From CAZCWX01 sp964502465 (GTDB lineage Bacteria > Desulfobacterota > Binatia > Bin18): a stretch of DNA of 15,051 nucleotides. Below the pieces are notes generated by a model, which saw nothing but the letters and a program-made list of their open reading frames with translations, had not been told where the DNA came from and did no database searches. Within the stretch, counting starts at the first letter, position 1. Each line of letters opens with the position of its first letter. The position numbers and the translations under genes were made by a program. The stretch spans positions 1-15,051 of the forward strand of contig CAZCWX010000680.1 in the NCBI GenBank assembly GCA_964502465.1. The letters run 5' to 3'. This document shows, piece by piece, positions 1 to 7,813 of this stretch.

Positions 1-1
1 A

Positions 2-688
2 GGACTTCTCGCGCAATATAAAGATTCTCTCGTCCAAATTGCCAAGGTGGAAAGCAATCCCCACTCTACCAAGCCCGCCTGGATCAACGGCTGGTTGCCA
101 GGGCTCGATGCCGCCGCCATCTATGGGTTTCTGTGTCTGAATAATCCTTGTCGGTATTTTGAAATTGGGTCGGGAAATTCTACAAAGTTCGCCCGACAGG
201 CTATAGAAGATTCCCATTTGCGGACGATCATTACTTCTTTTGATCCTCATCCTCGGGCTGAAGTAGATACTATTTGTGATCATATTGTGAGACAGTCGCT
301 TGAGGAAGTCGATCTTCACATCTTTGATGAGTTGGAAGCAGGAGATATTTTATTTGTCGATCATTCCCACCGGGTTTTTATGAATTCAGATGCAACAGTG
401 GTGTTTTTAGAGATTGTCCCGAGACTCAAGCCTGGTGTTCTGGTGGAATTTCACGATATCATGCTCCCCTTCGATTATCCTCTTGCCTGGAAAGACTGGT
501 ACTATTCTGAGCAATATGTACTCGCCGCCTATCTGCTAGCAGAGGGCAACAAATTTGACATTCTTCTTCCCAATATCTTCATTAGCAGCGATCCAGAGCT
601 GAGCCGCATCTTGTTTCCGTTATGGGAGGATCCAAGAATGCAAGGTGTCGAAACACACGGCGCCTCTTTCTGGATACGAATGAAATAA
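2..688 (+). CDS. SAM-dependent methyltransferase, 3' part (5' end outside window)
   Basis: The frame is open to the left edge, so the true start is probably upstream. A GTG at 47 is the first start-like codon in view, but in-frame codons continue to base 2. A class I methyltransferase fold is indicated by a glycine-rich SAM-binding motif (FEIGSGNST, about bases 158-184). An acidic strand end (SFDPHP) follows about 20 residues later, then ILFVDHSHRVF and VEFHDIMLP, which are typical of the Methyltransf_24-like group. No signal peptide or membrane span is visible in the part present, so it should be cytosolic. The methyl acceptor cannot be read from the sequence. Next to glycosyltransferase genes, a sugar or glycan-linked substrate is a reasonable guess. 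It is separated from the downstream cluster by 250 bases and may belong to a preceding operon. GC is lower here than at the right of the window. Family sure, substrate unknown. Confidence 0.8.
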   Translation, partial: GLLAQYKDSLVQIAKVESNPHSTKPAWINGWLPGLDAAAIYGFLCLNNPCRYFEIGSGNSTKFARQAIEDSHLRTIITSFDPHPRAEVDTICDHIVRQSLEEVDLHIFDELEAGDILFVDHSHRVFMNSDATVVFLEIVPRLKPGVLVEFHDIMLPFDYPLAWKDWYYSEQYVLAAYLLAEGNKFDILLPNIFISSDPELSRILFPLWEDPRMQGVETHGASFWIRMK

Positions 689-718
689 TAGTCTCGCTAT
701 AGGCTTATATGGAAAATG

Positions 719-745
719 CTAGGGCGACAAATTTCGTCACTCTAG
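719..745. other. Imperfect stem-loop after the methyltransferase gene
   Basis: An inverted repeat starts 30 bases after the stop codon. Six outer pairs (CTAGGG against CTCTAG, with one G-U) and three inner pairs (GAC/GTC) are separated by one mismatch, closing a loop of about seven bases. It is not followed by a T-run, so it is not a standard intrinsic terminator. It may be a weak transcript-end or stabilising hairpin. Confidence 0.3.
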
Positions 746-924
746 GCTGGCTCCAGAAACAGGACCGCTGTCTCTGTGGTGTGGAGCTATTGAGGTTTTA
801 CATGTGACAATTCATACGTAAGCGGCAATCGGAATCACAGTTAGGACTGGAAGTGGGGCTCTCGTCGGCGATCAGACTGCGAAGGCAGTACCGGTTCTTC
901 TTTTCGCTCATAGAACTTCAAGGT

Positions 925-931
925 GGGGAGG
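925..931 (+). promoter_or_regulatory. Strong ribosome binding site fixing a GTG start
   Basis: GGGGAGG lies 7 bases before the GTG at 939. This decides the start of the alkaline-phosphatase-fold gene, which has no nearby upstream ATG in frame. Confidence 0.65.
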
Positions 932-938
932 AAATGTA

Positions 939-3152
939 GTGAAACGCTTAGGGGAAATGGTGGGAGACAGCCTCCACATTTTCGTACTGTTCAGCTTTGC
1001 TCTCGCCCAGCCGGTCTTTGATCTTCTCGCTCGACACGCGGAGTTCTTCATCGTACGGAACTCTGAGCCAGTTGACGTCTTGCTTTTGATTCTCATGCTG
1101 TGCCTCTTTCTTCCCCTCTGCGTTGTGCTTGTTGAGGCGGTGATGGGACTTCTCGGTCCGCGAATGCGCACGGTGGGGCATGGCGGAATAGTAGCGATCC
1201 TGACAGCGAGCATTGCTCTCCAAGCGCTCAAACGAACCGCTATCCTTCCCGGATCCTTTCTCGTGGGGATAGCTGCTTTGGGGGGCGTGATTGGAGCCTT
1301 CAGTTACCTGCGCTTTCCTCCGGTTCGAATGTTTCTCACAATACTCTCACCAGCCTGCTTACTCTTTCCTGGTTTGTTCTTGTTCCATTCTCAAGTCTTC
1401 AAGATTGCGTTCCCTCAACATGCCTCTGCAAGCGGAACGAAGATGGTTAAGACGACAACCCCCATTGTCATGGTGATATTTGACGAGCTTCCGGTGACTT
1501 CTCTGATGGACAAACAGCAACAGATTGATTCGGTTCGCTACCCAAATTTTGCTATGCTCGCCCAGGGTGCTATCTGGTTTCGGCATACCTCTGCCGTGAG
1601 CGATACTACTGCCCAAGCTGTTCCATCTATCCTCACTGGTAACTATCCCAATTCCTCCCTACTCCCAACGGCAGATGACCAACCTCACAATATCTTTACT
1701 TTGCTGGAAAGCTCTCATGATTTTCAAGTCTTTGGCACAATGACCCACCTATGCCCCGATCGACTCTGCAAGAGGGACTCAGAACATTTGTGGAAACGGA
1801 TGAAAGCATTAATGTTGGATTTGTCCCTTGTGTATCTTCACATTCTTCTTCCTCAAGAACTCAGTGCCAGCTTACCGTCGGTTACGCAGAATTGGACGTA
1901 CTTTGCCCATCGCACCGGGAAGGTCCCACATGATATGGAATACAGAGCTTCACTCGGCAAGCAGCTTTGGCACTCTATAGTCGGAGACATAGGGAAAGAT
2001 CGTGCCCGACTATTCTCGGATTTTGTCAACGCAATTGATTCTGTCACACAACCGACTTTCTATTTTCTCCACATTCTCCTTCCCCATGTCCCATATCATT
2101 ACCTTCCTTCTGGATTGGTTTACAGTACCGATAAAGATATCGTCGGGTTTGTTCCGGAGAACCAAGATAAATGGAGCAATGACGAATGGGCTGTTATCCA
2201 AGGCTATCAGCGTCACCTTCTTCAGGTCGGTTTTGCTGATACCCTCCTTGGAAATCTTTTAAACCGCCTCAAAGCGGTTGGTCTTTATGATCGCTCCTTG
2301 ATTGTCATCACCGCTGACCATGGAGTCAGCTTCCTCCCTAATGACTCGCGAAGGCAGCTGACTGAAACAAATTTCTCTGACATTATGTTTGTCCCCCTCT
2401 TTATAAAACCTCCTCATCAGCAGAAAGGAACGATCAATGATCACCCGATGGAGGTGGTAGATATTCTCCCTACCCTTGCAGATATTTTGAAAATTCGTCT
2501 TCCCTGGGCTATTGAGGGCCGTTCGGCGTTTAACGCCGTCTCACCAGGACGAAACAAAAAGTTTTTCTCTTTCCGTAATATTGAAGAACGATTGACATTT
2601 GATCCCGGTATGCTGGAAGCGCGAAGTACAACGCTCAAACGGAAGCTGACCTTGTTCGGTTCAGGACGAGATAAGTCGGATGGGTTGTTCGGGGTTGGTC
2701 CTCACAAGGAGTTTATTGGCCACCGTGTCGATAAGATGAACATCTCAAAAGAAGCAGATGTTGCCATTGAGCTCGATTTCCCGAATCTCTTTCTCAAAGT
2801 AGATCCAGGCACAGGCTTTGTACCGGCCCATATCACAGGCCGAGTACATACAAAACCACTGCATTCGAAACGGAAGGAAGAAGAACCTCTACATTTGGCT
2901 ATTGCGATCAATGGAACAATTAGCGCTGTGACCCAAACCTGGACCTTTCCAGAGAAAGGCGAAATGGGAAGATGGTCGGCTATGGTAGACGAATCTGTTT
3001 TTCGCCCTGGCCAGAACGACGTTGAGGTCTTCCTTATATCTCTATTGGAAGGAAAGCCCGTCTTGGAACGGACGCAGAACTTTTCTTGGTACCGTTCGGC
3101 GGCTGTCTTCCTCGATGTGCTACATGAGATAGTCAGCGAGCAAGGCGGATAG
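939..3152 (+). CDS. Membrane-anchored alkaline-phosphatase/sulfatase-fold enzyme
   Basis: 737 residues. About five hydrophobic segments occupy residues 1-155 (roughly 11-30, 46-70, 83-96, 105-121 and 131-151). A sulfatase-superfamily (PF00884-like) domain follows from about 174 to 535, probably facing the periplasm, and then a 200-residue C-terminal region I do not recognise. Metal and active-site landmarks are VIFDELP with D182, the block at 221-234 ending in PSILTG, LPHVPYH with H383, and TADHG with D460-H461. Aligned on the LTG end, the position of the formylglycine Cys/Ser of true sulfatases is Thr224. This suggests a phosphotransferase or phosphatase, as in phosphoethanolamine or phosphoglycerol transferases, rather than a sulfatase. 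The GTG start has a strong Shine-Dalgarno. It is the first gene of the tight cluster, 13 bases before the GT4 gene, so a glycan-decorating role is inferred. The fold is sure, the transferred group unknown. Confidence 0.75.
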   Translation: MKRLGEMVGDSLHIFVLFSFALAQPVFDLLARHAEFFIVRNSEPVDVLLLILMLCLFLPLCVVLVEAVMGLLGPRMRTVGHGGIVAILTASIALQALKRTAILPGSFLVGIAALGGVIGAFSYLRFPPVRMFLTILSPACLLFPGLFLFHSQVFKIAFPQHASASGTKMVKTTTPIVMVIFDELPVTSLMDKQQQIDSVRYPNFAMLAQGAIWFRHTSAVSDTTAQAVPSILTGNYPNSSLLPTADDQPHNIFTLLESSHDFQVFGTMTHLCPDRLCKRDSEHLWKRMKALMLDLSLVYLHILLPQELSASLPSVTQNWTYFAHRTGKVPHDMEYRASLGKQLWHSIVGDIGKDRARLFSDFVNAIDSVTQPTFYFLHILLPHVPYHYLPSGLVYSTDKDIVGFVPENQDKWSNDEWAVIQGYQRHLLQVGFADTLLGNLLNRLKAVGLYDRSLIVITADHGVSFLPNDSRRQLTETNFSDIMFVPLFIKPPHQQKGTINDHPMEVVDILPTLADILKIRLPWAIEGRSAFNAVSPGRNKKFFSFRNIEERLTFDPGMLEARSTTLKRKLTLFGSGRDKSDGLFGVGPHKEFIGHRVDKMNISKEADVAIELDFPNLFLKVDPGTGFVPAHITGRVHTKPLHSKRKEEEPLHLAIAINGTISAVTQTWTFPEKGEMGRWSAMVDESVFRPGQNDVEVFLISLLEGKPVLERTQNFSWYRSAAVFLDVLHEIVSEQGG

Positions 3153-3165
3153 GCGAGGGAAGCGT

Positions 3166-4512
3166 ATGCGTATCGTGCAGGTTGTGCAGGGACTACCGCC
3201 CGAGAGCCTCGGAGGAACGGAAATGTATGCGCTGTCCCTCTCGCAGGAGCTTGCTCGTCAGGGACACGAGGTGCGCATTTTTTCTCGCAGTGCTGACCCG
3301 CGAAAAACCGCATATAGTATAGAACATACCTCACTGGCCGGTGTGGCCGTTACGCGGCTCAATAATCTGTTTCGCCGCCTCCCGACGTTTGCGCAGAGTT
3401 ATGTGAATCCAGCAATTGCGCGATCCTTTGGCGCATTTCTCGATGCCTGCGCTCCAGAGATTGTGCATTTCCATCACCTCATGTATCTCTCTACTACATG
3501 TATGCAGGAAGCAACGCGGCGGGGAATTCCGGTGGTGATGACATTGCATGATTATTGGCTCATCTGTCAGCGCGGTCGATTTTTGAAACCTGATCTCTCG
3601 CTATGCCCAGGGCAAACTGACGAGGGATGCGCCCAGTGCTTTGCGCATCTACTGAACGGCAAACTTGCGCCAGTGTATCAGCGCCTCAAACCGCTCTTGG
3701 GTGCTGGTTCGTGGCTCAGGGACCGGCTGCGGCACGTCCATGGTCGCTATGTCGCTTCTCGTCCGCCATCTGCTCAATCCTTACAACATATCCAACAGCG
3801 GATGGCACATGTGCGCGAGATCTGTCGTGAAGTCACTCTTTTTCTGGCGCCGTCACGGTTTTTGCGAGAGCAGTTTTTGCACTTTGGCATTCCGGCTGAC
3901 AAAATTGTTTTCTCTGAATGTGGTCTGCCTACCCAGCACGAGCTGGTTAAGAGACAGAGACCCGCTGGCGCACCGCTTATTTTTGCCTACATCGGGGTGG
4001 TGGATCCGGTAAAAGGCGTTCACCTACTGGTTGAGGCGTTTCAGCCGCTCACCGGTGCCGAGTTGCATATTTACGGCGGCGAAACCGACTATGCTCCCTA
4101 TCCAGATCGTGGTCTGTTCCTCACCCAACTCCGCCGCTCTCCGCACATTCGTCTGATGGGGCGTTACGAGAACCGCGAAGTGGGACGGCTCCTTTCTGAG
4201 GTGGATGTTGTGGTCGTGCCCTCAATCTGGTACGAAAATGCCCCGCTGGTGATTCGTGAAGCGTTTCTGGCTCGCAAGCCAGTGATCACTGCCGCGTTTG
4301 GGGGCATGCAAGAGTGGGTACAGGATGGAATCACTGGATTACTGTTCAAGCCACGTGATGTCGCAGACTTGAGAAAAAAGTTGGAACAATGCATTACCGA
4401 CCCTGATCTCGTCCGCAGGTTGTCGGGACACTTCCCTCCAGTGAAATCCATTACTGAGGATGCACACGAAATGATCGCGCGCTATCAGGCGCTCAGGGGG
4501 GAACGCGCGTGA
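3166..4512 (+). CDS. Glycosyltransferase family 4 (GT-B)
   Basis: 448 residues, the usual length for a GT4 retaining glycosyltransferase. The N-terminal domain opens with MRIVQVVQGLPP and GGTEMYALSLSQELARQGHEV, the classic first strand and helix. The C-terminal nucleotide-sugar domain starts near residue 270 (IFAYIGVVDPVKGVHLLVEA). It holds the E-x7-E motif in WYENAPLVIREAF (E357 and E365), which contacts the donor. A cysteine cluster (C134, C147, C155, C158) lies in an insertion after LHDYWLI. Similar cysteines occur in a subset of GT4 enzymes and may bind metal. The start is the ATG preceded by GAGGGA at 3155-3160. The stop overlaps the next start by four bases (GTGA), indicating translational coupling. 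It is predicted to be cytosolic or peripheral to the inner membrane and to add a sugar to a lipid-linked glycan. The specific sugar cannot be told. Confidence 0.88.
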   Translation: MRIVQVVQGLPPESLGGTEMYALSLSQELARQGHEVRIFSRSADPRKTAYSIEHTSLAGVAVTRLNNLFRRLPTFAQSYVNPAIARSFGAFLDACAPEIVHFHHLMYLSTTCMQEATRRGIPVVMTLHDYWLICQRGRFLKPDLSLCPGQTDEGCAQCFAHLLNGKLAPVYQRLKPLLGAGSWLRDRLRHVHGRYVASRPPSAQSLQHIQQRMAHVREICREVTLFLAPSRFLREQFLHFGIPADKIVFSECGLPTQHELVKRQRPAGAPLIFAYIGVVDPVKGVHLLVEAFQPLTGAELHIYGGETDYAPYPDRGLFLTQLRRSPHIRLMGRYENREVGRLLSEVDVVVVPSIWYENAPLVIREAFLARKPVITAAFGGMQEWVQDGITGLLFKPRDVADLRKKLEQCITDPDLVRRLSGHFPPVKSITEDAHEMIARYQALRGERA

Positions 4513-5510
4513 GCACACCGCTGACCCTTGCGATTCCCTGCCGCGCTGATGAGCCTGGTCTTGCAGAAACATTGAAAACCCTGTTGGCTACGTGCCAACA
4601 TCCACACCTGCCTGCTGAATTGCGCATCGAGATGGTGATCTGCATCAATGGGGTGAAAAAAGCACCCCCCTGTCCTCCGCTTACTGCGGTGCGTGGCTTT
4701 TGCGCACGGACTGCAATTGCTTTGAGAGAGGTGAGGGAAAGCCGAGATGAGGAGAAGTCTCAGTCCGCATTGTTCCGCCAACCCCCTCACCCTATCGCCA
4801 CTAAGCCACCTATTCAACTCTGTACCGTATTGCTCACTGAACAGTTGGGAAAACCGCACGCCTGGAATATGCTCTGGAAGCAGGCCGCCGGAGAACTCAT
4901 AGTGTTTTGCGACGCAGACGTACGAGTCGATACCGCAGCCGTCTTCTATCTCCTCAACCGACTCCAAGAAGAGCCGGATTTGCGCTTGATCGCAGCGCGA
5001 GAGGTGCCGGTGCTGCAAGAAGGCGCAACGGTATGGAGCCGGATGGGAGCCATTCCCTACCGCTTTAACTTTGGCAATGTCGGCGGCAGATTGTATCTGC
5101 TCAAGAAAAATGCCCTTACTGCTGAGATCCCTGAGGACCTCCTGCTCGAAGATGCCTGGCTGACAGTCGCGGTCGGGAAACGCTGGGTTGCGAAAGAGTG
5201 GCGTGCTGAAGTGTTTTTCCTCCCTCCGGCGACGTGGCGAGACTATTTTGCTGAGCGAGTGCGCAGCGAAGGAGGAAAACTGCAGATCCGGCGCGTGTAT
5301 GCGGCCTTACTCTCTGACGGGCCAATTGCCCAGTATCATTGGCCCCAGTTGTGGCAAGGCATTGCGCTTCGCGAATATCCGTTGGTCTTCTTTGCTTTTG
5401 GTTTGCGTCTCGTTGCCAGAATAGCGGCCTGGCTTGCACTCACCCGCAAAGACTTTTATGCGTTATACCGACCCTTTGCTTCGACGAAGGGATGGGCATC
5501 TGTGGAATGA
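4509..5510 (+). CDS. Glycosyltransferase family 2 (GT-A), with unusual internal segment
   Basis: 333 residues. It begins TLAIPCRADEPGLAETLKTLLATC, followed by RIEMVICING, the usual GT2 nucleotide-binding start. GKPHAWNMLWKQAAGELIVF leads to the metal-binding DAD at D135-D137, and an ED acceptor-side motif is at E214-D215 (LLLEDAWL). A hydrophobic stretch at 289-312 may anchor it to the membrane. The GTG start is supported by AGGGGGGAA at 4495-4503 and by the 4-base overlap with the GT4 stop. The distance between the CING strand and the GKPHAWN motif is longer than usual, because residues about 72-100 form a charged then proline-rich stretch that looks inserted. The frame is intact, so the gene is probably functional. 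It would transfer a sugar to a polyprenyl-linked acceptor; donor unknown. Confidence 0.85.
   Translation: MSTPLTLAIPCRADEPGLAETLKTLLATCQHPHLPAELRIEMVICINGVKKAPPCPPLTAVRGFCARTAIALREVRESRDEEKSQSALFRQPPHPIATKPPIQLCTVLLTEQLGKPHAWNMLWKQAAGELIVFCDADVRVDTAAVFYLLNRLQEEPDLRLIAAREVPVLQEGATVWSRMGAIPYRFNFGNVGGRLYLLKKNALTAEIPEDLLLEDAWLTVAVGKRWVAKEWRAEVFFLPPATWRDYFAERVRSEGGKLQIRRVYAALLSDGPIAQYHWPQLWQGIALREYPLVFFAFGLRLVARIAAWLALTRKDFYALYRPFASTKGWASVE
4722..4808 (+). other. Low-complexity in-frame segment inside the GT2 gene, possible repeat insertion
   Basis: This stretch encodes about residues 72-100 of the GT2 protein, rich in E, R, S then P. It is bounded by an 8-base inverted pair, GGTGAGGG at 4730-4737 and CCCTCACC at 4784-4791. 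It contains TCCGCAT and TGTTCCG, which resemble units of the 7-base arrays further right. It falls between two conserved GT2 motifs where a shorter linker is normal. Insertion is an inference from composition and position. Confidence 0.35.
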
Positions 5511-6379
5511 TGATAAAAGCTTCGATCGTGATTTTGACCTGGAACTCTATGGATGTGATTCGGGCATGTCTCGCGTCACTGCCTCACGGACTCGCACGCT
5601 ATTCCCACGAGGTGATTGTGGTCGATAATGGGTCGCGCGATCTCACGCCAGCTGCTGTACGCTATGAGTTTCCCTGGATGCGTTTGGTAGTCAACCGCAG
5701 GAATGTCGGAGTGGCGCGTGCGCGGAATCAAGGCATATGGGTGTCGCAGGGGGAGTATATCATTCTGCTTGATGACGATACGGTAGTCCAGCCAGGAGCC
5801 TTAGATTGTCTGATTGGCTACCTTGATGCGCATCCTCAAGTTGGCCTCTGCGCGCCCAAGCTGGTTGATCATCAGGGGCGGCTGCATCTCTCTTGTCGGC
5901 TGTTCCCCACCGTGAGCGACAAGCTGGCTCGGCGCTTGCCTTTCCGGGTTATCCAGCAGAAGAAACGCGAGGCGGAGATGGTGGACTGGGATCATCGCAC
6001 CACACGCGAGGTTGACTATGTGATTGGTGCCTGTCAGGGAATCCGGCGGACTGCCTTGGCTGACGTCGGACTTCTTGATGAGCGGATTTTTTACGGGCCT
6101 GAGGATGTTGATCTGTGTTTGCGGCTGCAGCGGGCGGACTGGCGAGTTGTCTATCATCCGGAAAGTGTCGTCCTCCACCTGGAAAGACGGGTGACCCGCT
6201 CGGTTCTTTCCGCTTTGAGCTGGAAGCATTGCTGGGGGGTGGTCTATTTCTTTTGGAAGCATAGATATTTGTTCTCTCGCCGTCGCTTGTATGCGCAATT
6301 GCACCATCAGCGTTCAACTGGCAACAGACAAACCGTTCTGGACCAACCCACTTCCTCTCGGCTGGAAGCTGACAGTTGA
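5507..6379 (+). CDS. Glycosyltransferase family 2, rhamnosyltransferase-like (COG1216 type)
   Basis: 290 residues from the ATG at 5507, which overlaps the previous stop (ATGA). The frame is open further upstream to 5339, but that part overlaps the preceding gene and lacks GT2 character, so I chose 5507; the next codon, at 5510, is also ATG. Motifs in order: ASIVILTWNSMDVIRACLAS (first strand and helix), VIVVDNGSRD (35-45), the block ending RNVGVARARNQG, LLDDDT with the metal-binding DDD at 89-91, and FYGPEDVDLCLR with the ED pair at E199-D200. This pattern fits COG1216 enzymes, many of which are rhamnosyltransferases. No clear Shine-Dalgarno precedes it, so translation may depend on coupling. 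The last 25 residues, from QRSTGNRQ to the stop, are encoded by degenerate 7-base repeat sequence and are probably not part of the ancestral enzyme. Family sure, sugar unknown. Confidence 0.87.
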   Translation: MMIKASIVILTWNSMDVIRACLASLPHGLARYSHEVIVVDNGSRDLTPAAVRYEFPWMRLVVNRRNVGVARARNQGIWVSQGEYIILLDDDTVVQPGALDCLIGYLDAHPQVGLCAPKLVDHQGRLHLSCRLFPTVSDKLARRLPFRVIQQKKREAEMVDWDHRTTREVDYVIGACQGIRRTALADVGLLDERIFYGPEDVDLCLRLQRADWRVVYHPESVVLHLERRVTRSVLSALSWKHCWGVVYFFWKHRYLFSRRRLYAQLHHQRSTGNRQTVLDQPTSSRLEADS

Positions 6380-6393
6380 GCGTTGACCCTACA
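6307..6393. repeat. Degenerate 7-base repeats forming an inverted pair at the GT2 gene end
   Basis: The left arm (6307-6320) and right arm (6373-6386) can pair over 14 bases, with two G-U pairs in RNA. The right arm reads in 7-base units such as AGCTGAC, AGTTGAG and CGTTGAC. The left arm is the opposite orientation, with CAGCGTT and CAACTGG. Between them is a small CTTCC/GGAAG hairpin (6351-6368). The array covers the stop codon of the GT2 gene (6377-6379) and runs to near the start of the next gene. The same CAGCGYTCAACT string recurs at 8043-8054 in the ligase gene. Confidence 0.55.
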
Positions 6394-6407
6394 GAGAAGC
6401 AACGGAC

Positions 6408-7811
6408 GTGCGACAACGCACCTTGAACTACCAGACGACCTTGCTCGCGCTGGTCCTGGCTGATCTCCTCTGTGTCACCGTGGCCTACGGGGGCGCCTTT
6501 TTCCTGCGAGTCGTGCTGCCGCTCCCGTTGACGGCGGACCTCTTGCCCCTCTCTCGGTTTGGTGAAGTCAGTCATCCGTTCCCTTTGCTAGTCGTGACCC
6601 AGATTGGGTTGCTCTACTTCTTTGGCTTTTATGATTTGCACACTGTGCAACAGCCCGGACGTCTGGTGACTCGCGTCGCAGCGGCTTTGGGAGTGCAGCT
6701 CCTGGCTACCACTGCCTGGTATTTCTTCCGTGGAGATCTCTTTTTCCCGCGTTCGGTTCTGATCCTGTTGTGGCTGCTGAATACCGCCGGGGTCGTCGGG
6801 ATCCGTTTGTGGTTAGGTGATTACCTCGGACGAGTGCATCCGCTGGCCATTCTGCTGGTTGGCGCGGAAGAGGATATTCGTCTCTTTCTTGCTGATCTGC
6901 CAGCCCTCCACCCTTACCCGAGACTGAAGGTTGTCGGACTCGTGAGTCTAAACGGAAAAGGGAGAATGGGGGAGGAGATGGGGATTCCGTGGTTGGGTGG
7001 GGCTGAGGAATTGAGCCGGATTGCGCGTGAGGTCCGGGTTGAAGAGGTCATCGTGCTGTCTCCGACAACGTGGAAAGAGTGGTTTGTGGACAATCTGCTC
7101 CGCAGTTACCAGGGAGGAGAACGCCCGCGCGTGCTGGTCGTCCCGTCGGTATACGACATCTTGGTTGGACGGGTTTCTTCTCTACGACTGCATGATGTTC
7201 CCTTGGTAGAGGTGCTGAAGAATCCCCAAGAGGATATGGCCTTTCTCCTCAAAAGCTTGCTGGACCGACTGATTGCCGGGGTATTGTTCATCTGTAGTAC
7301 ACCGCTGCTGGGTGCCGCTGGCATCCTGATTAAATGCACGTCGCCAGGACCTATCCTGTACCGGCAGCGACGCGTAGGACAGGGAGGACGGGAGTTCATC
7401 TTGTACAAGCTCCGCACCATGGTCGATGATGCTGAGGCAGAGACTGGCCCGATCCTGTCCAGTCGCACCGACGAACGAGTAACCTGGGTTGGCCGTATCT
7501 TGCGCGATAGCCGGATCGATGAGATACCGCAGTTACTCAATGTGCTCAACGGCACGATGAGTTTAGTTGGCCCGCGCCCCGAGCGACCAGAATTCGCTCA
7601 GCAGTTTCTGCGTGAAATTGCTGGCTATACGGAGCGACTGCAGGTGAAACCGGGACTGACCGGTCTGGCTCAGGTCAATGGGGAATACCATACGACCCCA
7701 GAATATAAGCTGAAATACGATTTGGCGTACATCTATAACTACTCACTGTGGTTGGATATGCGAATTCTCACCGCAACAGTCAAAGTCATGCTCACTCGAC
7801 GGGGCGTGTAA
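6408..7811 (+). CDS. Polyprenyl-phosphate sugar phosphotransferase, initiating enzyme (WbaP/WcaJ-like)
   Basis: 467 residues with the full three-part architecture of large polyprenol phosphoglycosyltransferases. Hydrophobic segments occupy 10-140. A Rossmann-like CoA-binding-type domain (about 145-265) opens with LAILLVGAEEDIRLFL. The bacterial sugar transferase domain (PF02397) spans about 281-467. Its landmarks are the re-entrant helix LLDRLIAGVLFICSTPLLGA, PGPILYRQRRVG, FILYKLRTM, RDSRIDEIPQLLNVL with the catalytic D371-E372 pair, SLVGPRPERPEF and KPGLTGLAQVNG. It transfers a sugar 1-phosphate from a nucleotide sugar to undecaprenyl phosphate, the first step of O-antigen, capsule or exopolysaccharide assembly, in the inner membrane. 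The GTG start at 6408 lies 28 bases after the GT2 stop, with only a weak Shine-Dalgarno. The donor sugar cannot be read out. The family call is very firm. Confidence 0.93.
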   Translation: MRQRTLNYQTTLLALVLADLLCVTVAYGGAFFLRVVLPLPLTADLLPLSRFGEVSHPFPLLVVTQIGLLYFFGFYDLHTVQQPGRLVTRVAAALGVQLLATTAWYFFRGDLFFPRSVLILLWLLNTAGVVGIRLWLGDYLGRVHPLAILLVGAEEDIRLFLADLPALHPYPRLKVVGLVSLNGKGRMGEEMGIPWLGGAEELSRIAREVRVEEVIVLSPTTWKEWFVDNLLRSYQGGERPRVLVVPSVYDILVGRVSSLRLHDVPLVEVLKNPQEDMAFLLKSLLDRLIAGVLFICSTPLLGAAGILIKCTSPGPILYRQRRVGQGGREFILYKLRTMVDDAEAETGPILSSRTDERVTWVGRILRDSRIDEIPQLLNVLNGTMSLVGPRPERPEFAQQFLREIAGYTERLQVKPGLTGLAQVNGEYHTTPEYKLKYDLAYIYNYSLWLDMRILTATVKVMLTRRGV

Positions 7812-7813
7812 GA

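Larger units (their letters stand above)
689..938. other. Intergenic region upstream of the polysaccharide cluster
   Basis: This is the only gap above 100 bases between genes, so a promoter for the downstream genes would be expected here. I see no convincing -35/-10 pair. The best candidate is TTGAGG at 790-795, 17 bases before CATACG at 813-818, and it matches the -10 consensus poorly. One imperfect stem-loop lies at 719-745. No convincing ORF, tRNA or riboswitch structure was recognised. A strong ribosome binding site occurs at the right end. Confidence 0.5.

Noticed and set aside
719..745. Intrinsic terminator after the methyltransferase gene
   Set aside because: The stem has a mismatch and a wobble, and there is no T-run after it.
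790..818. Sigma-70 promoter before the cluster
   Set aside because: The -10 element matches consensus at only three of six positions, too weak to list as a promoter.
876..889. ACTGC/GCAGT hairpin before the phosphatase-fold gene
   Set aside because: A five-pair stem is expected by chance in a region of this size.
2702..3334. 210-codon reverse-strand frame
   Set aside because: It lies antisense to the C-terminal part of the phosphatase-fold gene and the start of the GT4 gene, both with clear motifs and ribosome binding sites. Its composition is that of a shadow frame.
5339..5506. Upstream extension of the second GT2 protein
   Set aside because: It would overlap the previous gene by 170 bases and lacks GT2 sequence. 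The ATGA overlap at 5507 is the normal coupled start.
5949..6575. 208-codon reverse-strand frame
   Set aside because: It is antisense to the GT2 and phosphotransferase genes and has no recognisable domain.
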